Source: Patulibacter sp.
GTDB taxonomy: Bacteria; Actinomycetota; Thermoleophilia; Solirubrobacterales; Solirubrobacteraceae
Reading direction: 5' to 3'
Assembly: GCA_031119595.1 (NCBI GenBank)
Contig: JAVHXX010000206.1
Coordinates: forward strand, 1 to 7,776
Length of the DNA: 7,776 bases
The notes below the pieces were generated by a model. It worked only from the letters and a program-made list of their open reading frames with translations. It did no database searches and was not told the DNA's origin. Made by a program: the position numbers and the translations under genes. Shown in pieces: positions 1 to 4,644 of the stretch (the stretch's first letter is position 1; every line of letters starts with the position of its first letter).

Positions 1-369
1 ATCGTCGACCGGACGAAGGACATGATCATCCGGAACGGCTACAACGTGTACCCGCGGCAGGTGGAAGAGGTCCTCGCCACCCACCCCGACGTCACGATGG
101 CAGCGGTGTTCGGTGTCCCCCACGAGCTGCACGGACAGGAGATCGAGGCCGCCGTGGTGCTGCGTTCCGGAGCCACCGCGTCGCCGGAGGAACTCATCGA
201 CTTCGTCGCCGGTGAGATCGCGGCGTACAAGTACCCGCGTGCCGTGCACGTCCTCGACGCGCTGCCCCTCGGTCCGAGCGGGAAGGTGTTGAAACGGGAG
301 CTGGTCGACCGGTTCGGGACCACTGAGGTGGGTTCTGCCGGGATCGAACCGACGACATCCACGGTGTGA
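1..369 (+). CDS. Acyl-CoA synthetase / AMP-dependent ligase, C-terminal fragment (5' end outside window)
   Basis: The frame is open from base 1 and gives 122 residues of the C-terminal subdomain (AMP-binding_C) of an ANL-superfamily ligase. These enzymes activate a carboxylic acid as acyl-AMP and transfer it to CoA. Visible motifs are the hinge region VDRTKDMIIRNGYNVYP near the start (A8 core, with the D-R-x-K-D pattern and the Gly/Tyr loop) and GPSGKVLKREL near residues 92-102, which holds the conserved catalytic lysine (A10 core). The domain is therefore complete to its normal end. The last 14 residues, EVGSAGIEPTTSTV, are not ligase-like: they are the translation of the complement of a tRNA-Val 3' half, and the stop TGA (367-369) falls in that tRNA's anticodon loop. 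The acid substrate (long-chain, aromatic or other) cannot be told from this piece. Confidence 0.9.
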   Translation: MVDRTKDMIIRNGYNVYPRQVEEVLATHPDVTMAAVFGVPHELHGQEIEAAVVLRSGATASPEELIDFVAGEIAAYKYPRAVHVLDALPLGPSGKVLKRELVDRFGTTEVGSAGIEPTTSTV

Positions 370-370
370 A
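327..370 (-). repeat. 3' half of a tRNA-Val(CAC): probable integration (att) scar
   Basis: Read on the minus strand, this stretch has the 3' part of a tRNA. It shows an anticodon loop TTCACAC (anticodon CAC, Val) at 370-364, the 3' anticodon stem CGTGG, a variable loop ATGTC, and a perfect T-arm (stem GTCGG/CCGGC around loop TTCGATC, 353-337). The 3' acceptor strand AGAACCC with discriminator A and CC follows, but the final A of CCA is not encoded. To the right of 370 (the tRNA 5' side) the anticodon stem partner is mismatched at positions 27 and 31, and no D-arm or 5' acceptor strand follows. A functional tRNA is therefore not encoded here. A duplicated tRNA 3' half is the classic footprint of tyrosine-recombinase integration. 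Given its orientation, the integrated DNA should lie to the right, with the intact tRNA at its far end outside the window. No integrase is visible here. Confidence 0.75.
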
Positions 371-561
371 TGTGTGAGCCGCCAGGGACCGAAGCAGCGC
401 ATCCCAGTGATTGTGCGGGTCTCGGCCCTGAACAGCTGCGGCGGATGCTCGCTGAGCAGGACTCTCCGATGCTGACGGTACAGCGCTGCCTGAGGACCGC
501 TCGATCAGCACCGTCGGGCACCGAGCTGACTATCGTGCCCTGCCGCCATGTGGGATCACGC

Positions 562-581
562 CGACGCTCGAGAGAGCGTCG
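562..581. repeat. Perfect 8-bp hairpin with GAGA loop
   Basis: CGACGCTC at 562-569 pairs with GAGCGTCG at 574-581 around a four-base loop GAGA, a GNRA-type tetraloop when read on the plus strand. No T-run follows on either side, so it is not a standard intrinsic terminator. It lies in the gene-free stretch, about 150 bp past the stop of the minus-strand DUF4190 gene. Confidence 0.5.
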
Positions 582-658
582 AGATCGCATGCTCAGTGTT
601 CCCGGACACAACGGTCTGCGAGGGGTGGCGCCGACCACGTCAGCGATCGTTGCCTTCC

Positions 659-675
659 GCGTCCCTGTGGGACGC
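659..675 (-). terminator. Hairpin 52 bp past the DUF4190 stop, possible weak terminator
   Basis: GCGTCCC at 659-665 is a perfect inverted repeat of GGGACGC at 669-675 with a three-base loop. Its place downstream of the minus-strand gene ending at 728 suits transcript termination or 3'-end protection. There is no T-tract after it, as is common in high-GC actinobacteria. The function is inferred only from position and structure. Confidence 0.35.
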
Positions 676-727
676 AGCAGATTCAGAGCTCCAGTCGCGC
701 AGGGACCAGCGATCAGCCCCTCCGTTG

Positions 728-991
728 CTAGTACTGCCAGGGCAGCAACCCTTGCTGACCGACGATGACGAGGCAAATCGTCCCGGCAATGGTGGCAGAT
801 GCGGAGATGATGAGGCCCGCCAGCGCTAAACCCTTGCCTTGTTGTCCCGTGCGGCGAATCTGCACCAGAGCAACAGTGCAGATCACCAGCCCGATCAGCG
901 TTGCCCCGAAGGCAAGAACGAATCCGGCAATCGCTAGGGCGTTGAACGGCTCGGTGGCTGGCGGCTCGTAGCGCTCAGGGGGTTCGTTCAT
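728..991 (-). CDS. DUF4190-type small membrane protein
   Basis: The gene encodes 87 residues. A short polar, proline-rich N-terminus (MNEPPERYEPPATEP) is followed by two hydrophobic helices at about residues 18-45 and 54-78, separated by a positively charged turn (RRTGQQGKG). This arrangement, with small residues packed in both helices (AIAGFVLAF..., GLALAGLIIS...), is that of DUF4190 proteins. These are common small actinobacterial membrane proteins without an assigned biochemical role. The start is supported by GGAAG seven bases upstream of the ATG. The protein is expected in the cytoplasmic membrane with both ends on the same side. It is a single-gene unit, about 160 bp from the NTF2-like gene upstream, and is the gene closest to the tRNA scar. 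Confidence 0.8.
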   Translation of the reverse strand: MNEPPERYEPPATEPFNALAIAGFVLAFGATLIGLVICTVALVQIRRTGQQGKGLALAGLIISASATIAGTICLVIVGQQGLLPWQY

Positions 992-1034
992 GTCAGTCTT
1001 CCGCGGGGTCTTGGATTCGCAGGGCGGTTCTCTT

Positions 1035-1081
1035 GATCATCATCGAGGGTGACGAAATCGGGCTGAGCGCAGGTGATGATC
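1035..1081. repeat. 8-bp inverted repeat GATCATCA / TGATGATC
   Basis: GATCATCA at 1035-1042 and TGATGATC at 1074-1081 are perfect inverted copies, about 31 bp apart, in the gap upstream of the DUF4190 gene. The stem would extend to 10 bp with one G-T pair. They could be half sites of an operator for DUF4190 or a loose stem. Chance is also possible because both copies contain simple GAT repeats. Confidence 0.25.
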
Positions 1082-1110
1082 GGCCTGAGGGAGCGCCGCA
1101 TCGGTTGCGA

Positions 1111-1133
1111 GCCCGCGCCCCCCTCCGGCGGGC
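1111..1133 (-). terminator. GC-rich hairpin after the NTF2-like gene, possible terminator
   Basis: GCCCGC (1111-1116) and GCGGGC (1128-1133) form a six-bp GC stem around an 11-base loop. It starts about 20 bp past the stop of the minus-strand NTF2-like gene. No T-run follows, so it is at best an atypical terminator of the AKR-NTF2 transcript. Confidence 0.3.
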
Positions 1134-1152
1134 GGTGTTGTGCGTTGGGTCC

Positions 1153-1539
1153 TCAGCTCAGCTGGTGGCTGATGGGGCCGTTGTCGACGTAGATGCGCTG
1201 GTCGGTGATCTTGTCGTCGTGGAGGGTGAAGATCGAGCAGGCGGTGATCGTGGTGGTCGTGCCGTCGCGGAGGTTCCAGGCGCTGTCCACTTCGAAGATG
1301 ACGAACCCGTTGTCTTCCTGCCACACGTTGATCAGCGGGTGCGCCAACGATTCCACCTTGCTGAGGGTGTCGATCATCTGTTGACGGACGGCGTCACGGC
1401 CGGAGACGACGGGCGCGCCCGCGAAGGTCAGGGTGATGTCGTCGGCGTAGTAGGCCGCGAAGCAGTCGCTGTCCTTTGCCTCCATCGCGGCGAAGTAGTC
1501 GGTGAGCAGGTCGATGGTGTGCTGAGTGGCGCTGGGCAT
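1153..1539 (-). CDS. NTF2-like / SnoaL-like family protein
   Basis: The gene encodes 128 residues with the cone-shaped alpha+beta NTF2-like fold pattern. An N-terminal helix (HTIDLLTDYFAAMEAKD) leads into the typical AYYADDITLTFAG segment, followed by a GRDAVRQQM helix. Three long beta strands then follow, with the conserved pattern WQEDNGFVIFEVDSAW ... CSIFTLHDDKITDQRIYVD. The family includes polyketide cyclases, ketosteroid isomerase-like enzymes and non-catalytic binding proteins. The sequence does not decide between these, and I see no diagnostic catalytic dyad. GGAAGGA sits about 8-10 bases upstream of the ATG. It lies 50 bp downstream of the aldo/keto reductase on the same strand, so the two probably share a transcript. 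A role in handling the same carbonyl or cyclic substrate is inference. Confidence 0.85.
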   Translation of the reverse strand: MPSATQHTIDLLTDYFAAMEAKDSDCFAAYYADDITLTFAGAPVVSGRDAVRQQMIDTLSKVESLAHPLINVWQEDNGFVIFEVDSAWNLRDGTTTTITACSIFTLHDDKITDQRIYVDNGPISHQLS

Positions 1540-1589
1540 CGAGAACGTCCTTCCGTACTACTCGTGATGCTGGGGGCGAGGAGTGCGTG

Positions 1590-2594
1590 TCAGGCGGGGC
1601 CGTCGCCCGCTCGGTGGAGGAATGCGGGGTCTTGCGCGCTGAGGGCAGTGAGCGCCTCGAGCTGCTCAGGGCTGAGCTCGATGTCGGCGGCCGTCGCATT
1701 CGCGCGGAGCTCGTCGGGGGTTTCCGGGCCGACGATGACGGATGCCACTGCTGGGCGGGACAGCAGCCATGCGAGGGACACCTGATAGGGGTGCAGTCCC
1801 CAAGCGCGGCTGTGACGGTCGACCTCGCGGGCGATCGTGATCTCGTGGTCCGGGAACCCTGGTTGGCCGAATCGCTGGTCGCCGGAGACGGAACGGTCGA
1901 GGACGGCGAGGTCCGCGAGGAGCCCACCGTGCAGGGGTGCGTACGGGACGATGGAGACGCCGAACTGTGTGCAGGCAGCAGCGAGCTCACGTTCCGCGGC
2001 GCGGTCGATGAGGTTGTACTTCACCTCGGCGACCACAGGTGCGTGCAGCCGCCGGTAGTCGGCGATCCAGAGGGCGTGTGTGAGCTGCCAGGAAGGGTGA
2101 TTGGACAAGCCGACGGCGCGGATCTTGCCCTGCCGGATGAGGTCGTCGTAGACGGAAAGTGTCTCTTCGAGGGGCGTGTCCGGGTCCGGGTCGTGGGCGT
2201 AGTACACGTCGATGTAGTCGGTTTCGAGGCGACTGAGGCTGGTCTCGATTTGGCGGATGATGTGCCGGCGCGACAGACCACGCTGGTTCACATCGTGGCC
2301 GACGATGCCGTTTGACTTGGTCGCGATGACCATGTTGTCGCGTCGGCCGCGCAGCGCCCGTCCGAGGATCTGCTCCGCGGGCTCGCGCTCGGCTGCAGTG
2401 GGAGCGCCGGGACGGTCGAAGACGGGCATGTTCCCGTACACGTCCGCGGTGTCGATGAAGTTGATGCCGAGCTCCTGCGCCGTGCCGACGACCTGGTCAG
2501 CGTCTTGCGCGGTCGGGGCGACGCCGAAGGTTGCGGTGCCGAGGCAGATGCGGGACACCTTCATTCCGGTGTGTCCGAGGACGGAGTACTTCAT
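1590..2594 (-). CDS. Aldo/keto reductase
   Basis: This is a full-length protein of 334 residues with the (alpha/beta)8 AKR pattern. It begins with MKYSVLGHTGMKVSRICLGT, the usual N-terminus of NADPH-dependent AKRs. All four catalytic residues are present: Asp48 (NFIDTADVYG), Tyr53, Lys93 (VIATKS) and His134 (YYAHDPDPDTP). The cofactor-phosphate region near the C-terminus (ASVIVGPETPDEL) is also typical. It should reduce aldehydes or ketones with NADPH in the cytosol; the substrate is unknown. GGGAAG lies about 10 bases upstream of the ATG. The leader contains a perfect inverted repeat at 2611-2628. Transcription starts in a 158-bp gap shared with the divergent SDR gene, which contains the palindrome at 2711-2725. 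The NTF2-like gene follows 50 bp downstream. Confidence 0.95.
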   Translation of the reverse strand: MKYSVLGHTGMKVSRICLGTATFGVAPTAQDADQVVGTAQELGINFIDTADVYGNMPVFDRPGAPTAAEREPAEQILGRALRGRRDNMVIATKSNGIVGHDVNQRGLSRRHIIRQIETSLSRLETDYIDVYYAHDPDPDTPLEETLSVYDDLIRQGKIRAVGLSNHPSWQLTHALWIADYRRLHAPVVAEVKYNLIDRAAERELAAACTQFGVSIVPYAPLHGGLLADLAVLDRSVSGDQRFGQPGFPDHEITIAREVDRHSRAWGLHPYQVSLAWLLSRPAVASVIVGPETPDELRANATAADIELSPEQLEALTALSAQDPAFLHRAGDGPA

Positions 2595-2610
2595 CGTGCG
2601 TTCGCTTCCC

Positions 2611-2628
2611 GGAGTGCTCGTGCACTCC
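2611..2628 (-). promoter_or_regulatory. Perfect inverted repeat in the AKR leader
   Basis: GGAGTGC (2611-2617) and GCACTCC (2622-2628) are perfect inverted copies around a four-base spacer. On the minus strand the second arm abuts the GGGAAG ribosome binding site of the aldo/keto reductase. It could act as an mRNA hairpin affecting translation, or as a dimeric repressor operator at the start of the transcript. The sequence differs from the palindrome at 2711, so it would involve a different factor. Confidence 0.5.
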
Positions 2629-2710
2629 TGTGTGCCGAGACGGGTGTGCCGGGGAGGGGCGCCGTCGGGGTTCGTGCTGTGACGCTATGGCGGCGCGAGC
2701 CGAGTTGCGA

Positions 2711-2725
2711 TGCCCTCTCAGGGCA
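2711..2725. promoter_or_regulatory. Palindromic candidate operator TGCCCT-CTC-AGGGCA
   Basis: TGCCCT and AGGGCA form a perfect dyad with a three-base CTC spacer, 27 bp upstream of the SDR start in the gap shared with the divergent aldo/keto reductase. A near copy with the same CTC spacer lies upstream of the regulator gene at 4415-4429. A -35-like TTGCGA (2705-2710) directly precedes it and CGCTATGG (2727-2734) follows. A bound protein would therefore probably cover the SDR promoter. Assignment to the neighbouring MmyB-like regulator is inference from the repeated motif and gene order. Confidence 0.6.
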
Positions 2726-2752
2726 CCGCTATGGAGGCCGGAGCGGAGCACG

Positions 2753-3493
2753 ATGAGTGGCATGGCACGAATCTTGGTCACCGGTTCCACTGACGGGCTC
2801 GGGCGAGCGACCGCGGAGACGTTGCTCCGCGAGGGGCACGACGTCATCGTGCACGCCCGCTCAACTGGTCGCGCTGCGGCGGTCGCGGATCTCACTGGTC
2901 GCGGCGCTGACCTCGTCGTGGCGGACTTCGCCAACCGCGGCGAGGTACTCGCTGTGGCGGAGCAGCTGCAGGCCGGGGCACCGATCGACGGCGTCATCCA
3001 CAACGCCGGCGTCCTCTCGGGCGCTGCGATCATCCCCGTGAACGTCGTGGCGCCGTACTTGCTCACGGCGTTGCTGCAGAGCCCGAGCAGGCACGTCTAC
3101 CTCAGCAGCAGCATGCACCGCGGCGGCACCGCCCAGCTCGCCGGCGTGGACTGGAAGGGCGGTTCGTCGTCGAGCAGCTACTCGGACAGCAAGCTGTTCG
3201 TCACCGCGTTCGCTGCAGCGGTCGCGGATCGGTGGTCCGACGTGCAGGCGAACGCGGTCGACCCGGGATGGGTGCCGACGAAGATGGGTGGCGCCGGCGC
3301 ATCGGATGACCTGGAGCTTGGCCACCGCACGCAGGAACGGCTGATCGGAGATCCGGACGCCTCGGTCAGCGGTGGGTACTGGTTCCATGACCGGCAGCAG
3401 GAACCGCATCCGGCTGTCCGTGACCCGCAGTTCCAGAACGAGCTGCTGCGTGCGCTCGAGGCGGCGACCGGTGTCGCGTTCCCGGAACGCTGA
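2753..3493 (+). CDS. Short-chain dehydrogenase/reductase (SDR family)
   Basis: The gene encodes 246 residues, the usual length of a classical SDR. A Rossmann glycine motif TGSTDGLG occupies residues 10-17, HNAG residues 83-86 and the catalytic Asn is probably Asn97. A serine cluster YLSSS at 116-120 precedes the active-site pair Tyr143-x3-Lys147 (YSDSK). PGWVPTKM follows and corresponds to the PG motif after the active site. It is a cytosolic NAD(P)H-dependent oxidoreductase; the substrate is unknown. I choose ATG 2753 (MSGMARILVTG) because GGAG elements lie just upstream. The open frame extends to 2531, but that upstream part is antisense to the aldo/keto reductase and its leader. ATG 2762 is a weaker alternative. 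The stop TGA directly abuts the stop of the convergent regulator gene. Confidence 0.93.
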   Translation: MSGMARILVTGSTDGLGRATAETLLREGHDVIVHARSTGRAAAVADLTGRGADLVVADFANRGEVLAVAEQLQAGAPIDGVIHNAGVLSGAAIIPVNVVAPYLLTALLQSPSRHVYLSSSMHRGGTAQLAGVDWKGGSSSSSYSDSKLFVTAFAAAVADRWSDVQANAVDPGWVPTKMGGAGASDDLELGHRTQERLIGDPDASVSGGYWFHDRQQEPHPAVRDPQFQNELLRALEAATGVAFPER

Positions 3494-4378
3494 TCAGTCG
3501 ACGTCGACGTCCGCGGCGGCGCCCGTCGGCGCGGCAGCCCACGATGCCAACAACGCAAGCCGTTCGGCGGTCGGGGTGCCGGGTTCGGCGGTGTAGACCA
3601 TCAGGACCGTGCCGGGGTCGGCGGTGATCATCAACTCCTCGTAGAACAGCACGAGTTCTCCCACCTCGGGGTGGTGGAAGCGCTTGGTACCGGAGCCGTG
3701 GGAGCGCACGTCGTGCGCACTCCAGAGACGTCGGAACACGTCACTTCGAGTGGAGAGTTCGCCGACGAGTTCTTGCAGCTCGGCGTCGTGCGGGTCCCGT
3801 CCCGCTTCGGCGCGCATCACCGCGACGCACATCTCGGAGAACAGGTCCCAGTCGGGGTAGAAGTCCCGGGAAGCTGGGTCAAGGAACTGGAACCGGGCGA
3901 GATTGGGGGTGCCGGTGCCATCGCCGATGACGGGTGTGTAGAAGGCCTTCGCGAGCTGGTTGGTGGCGAGCAGGTTCTGCCGTTGGTCACGGACCACCGC
4001 GATGCCGTCGTGGATGGTGCCGAGGACCTGCTGGATACTCTGCCGTTGCGCGGCTCGTGGGGAGCGACGCCCTCTGGGGCGTGCGGCGAGGGTGTTGCCG
4101 TCCGCGGCGCGAGCGAGATCGAACAGGTGGCTCCGCTCGGGTTCCGTCAGCTGCAGCGCACGGGCTAGCGCTTCCAGCACGGCCGTGGATACGCCAGCGA
4201 TCTGCCCGCGTTCGATTCGGCCGTAGTACTCCACACTGAGACCGGCGAGAGCGGCGACTTCGCCGCGACGAAGGCCCGCGACACGGCGCCGACCGCCGCC
4301 GAGCAGGCCAGCCTGCTCCGGCGCCAGGCGTGCACGCCGTGACATCAGGAACTCGCGTACTTCCGTCTTGTTGTCCAC
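3494..4378 (-). CDS. XRE-family regulator with MmyB-like ligand-binding domain
   Basis: The gene encodes 294 residues from a GTG start. The N-terminal DNA-binding part matches the MmyB-type pattern: EFLMSRRARLAPEQAGL, then GRRRVAGLRRGEVAALAGLSVEYYGRIERG (about residues 30-58, the helix-turn-helix), then a helical linker ending LFDLARAADG. The C-terminal domain (about 105-285) has the conserved MmyB-like ligand-binding signature. This includes RLWSAHDVRSHGSG, F-H-H-P-E-V-G-E-L, and the LMVYTAEPGTPTAERL end; the family is PAS-like and thought to bind small hydrophobic ligands. GTG 4378 is preferred to ATG 4345 because the conserved EFL...RRARL segment begins before the ATG, although no strong ribosome site precedes the GTG. 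The gene converges on the SDR and is divergent from the MFS-led operon. A near-copy of the palindrome at 2711 lies 36 bp upstream, suggesting autoregulation plus control of the SDR. Confidence 0.92.
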   Translation of the reverse strand: MDNKTEVREFLMSRRARLAPEQAGLLGGGRRRVAGLRRGEVAALAGLSVEYYGRIERGQIAGVSTAVLEALARALQLTEPERSHLFDLARAADGNTLAARPRGRRSPRAAQRQSIQQVLGTIHDGIAVVRDQRQNLLATNQLAKAFYTPVIGDGTGTPNLARFQFLDPASRDFYPDWDLFSEMCVAVMRAEAGRDPHDAELQELVGELSTRSDVFRRLWSAHDVRSHGSGTKRFHHPEVGELVLFYEELMITADPGTVLMVYTAEPGTPTAERLALLASWAAAPTGAAADVDVD

Positions 4379-4398
4379 GCCGTCAGGGTACGGCCGAC

Positions 4399-4410
4399 TC
4401 CCACGTGGAA
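4399..4410. promoter_or_regulatory. CCACGTGG palindrome upstream of the regulator
   Basis: An eight-base palindrome CCACGTGG (4401-4408) lies between the regulator's GTG and the candidate operator at 4415. It is in the region where the regulator's own promoter or leader should be. It could be a second binding site or chance; no partner copy was found elsewhere in the window. Confidence 0.25.
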
Positions 4411-4414
4411 GACG

Positions 4415-4429
4415 TTCCCTCTCAAGGCA
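4415..4429. promoter_or_regulatory. Second copy of the candidate operator, TTCCCT-CTC-AAGGCA
   Basis: This matches the perfect palindrome at 2711-2725 at 13 of 15 positions, including the CTC spacer, and the match continues into the next C. The two differences (G to T, and G to A) weaken the dyad. It lies 36 bp upstream of the regulator start, in the gap shared with the MFS operon. On the minus strand it contains a -35-like TTGAGA. It is the expected position for autoregulation; a role for the rightward operon is less sure because it is about 215 bp from the MFS start. Confidence 0.55.
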
Positions 4430-4477
4430 CGTCTCGACAGGGCATCACTTCCACAGCGATGCGGTGGTCTCGTAGTT

Positions 4478-4499
4478 GTTGCGGGGTTTCGCCCGCAAC
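4478..4499. repeat. 8-bp hairpin in the regulator-MFS gap
   Basis: GTTGCGGG at 4478-4485 and CCCGCAAC at 4492-4499 are perfect inverted copies around a six-base loop. No T-run follows, so a standard terminator is unlikely. It may be part of a structured leader if transcription of the MFS operon starts upstream, or an operator for a different factor. Confidence 0.4.
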
Positions 4500-4577
4500 C
4501 GACGACGGCCTGTCAGTCAGCGATGCCAACACTGTTACGCGCTCAAGACCGACTGACCTGCCACGCCTATGCAGACC

Positions 4578-4618
4578 GGTGCAGCGGTGGCGCCGTCCCA
4601 CCGGGCCAGCACTGCACC
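4578..4618 (+). promoter_or_regulatory. Two-tier stem-loop in the leader of the MFS gene
   Basis: An outer stem GGTGCAG (4578-4584) with CTGCACC (4612-4618) encloses an inner stem CGGTGG (4585-4590) with CCACCG (4598-4603). There is a seven-base loop and an eight-base one-sided bulge, giving 13 perfect pairs in 41 bases. It ends 15 bp before the AGGAG ribosome site of the MFS transporter. A structured leader of this kind could attenuate or stabilise the mRNA. I found no short leader peptide ending before the MFS start: the ATGs at 4569 and 4623 open a frame that runs far into the transporter gene. Confidence 0.45.
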
Positions 4619-4644
4619 ACCCATGAACCTGTCAGGAGTATCCG

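Larger units (their letters stand above)
377..727. other. Gene-free stretch next to the tRNA scar
   Basis: I see no convincing gene on either strand. The open frames here (for example the plus-strand frame from 370 to 768) have arginine/serine-rich, low-complexity translations with no recognisable domain, and they cross into the antisense of the DUF4190 gene. The stretch contains two compact perfect hairpins (562-581 and 659-675), listed separately. It may be decayed element DNA or a long 3' untranslated region of the minus-strand gene to the right. Confidence 0.5.

Noticed and set aside
370..768. Plus-strand open frame right after the ligase stop
   Set aside because: No ribosome site, composition is low-complexity with many Arg and Ser, and it overlaps the better supported DUF4190 gene on the other strand.
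39..776. Long minus-strand open frame (245 codons)
   Set aside because: It runs antisense through the ligase domain, the tRNA fragment and the DUF4190 end, and its serine/arginine-rich translation shows no domain.
1081..1095. Third copy of the operator palindrome (CGGCCTGAGGGAGCG)
   Set aside because: Only the central CCTGAG and scattered bases match the reverse reading of the palindrome; the dyad is lost.
1033..2315. Long plus-strand frames opposite the NTF2-like and AKR genes
   Set aside because: They are GC-driven antisense shadows; the minus-strand genes have full domains and catalytic residues.
2531..2752. 74-residue N-terminal extension of the SDR
   Set aside because: The extension is antisense to the AKR and its leader, is rich in Arg and Cys, and the Rossmann fold begins right after ATG 2753, which has its own ribosome site.
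4512..4557. GTCAGTC / GACTGAC inverted pair upstream of the MFS gene
   Set aside because: Seven-base arms are 32 bases apart with no extension; likely chance.
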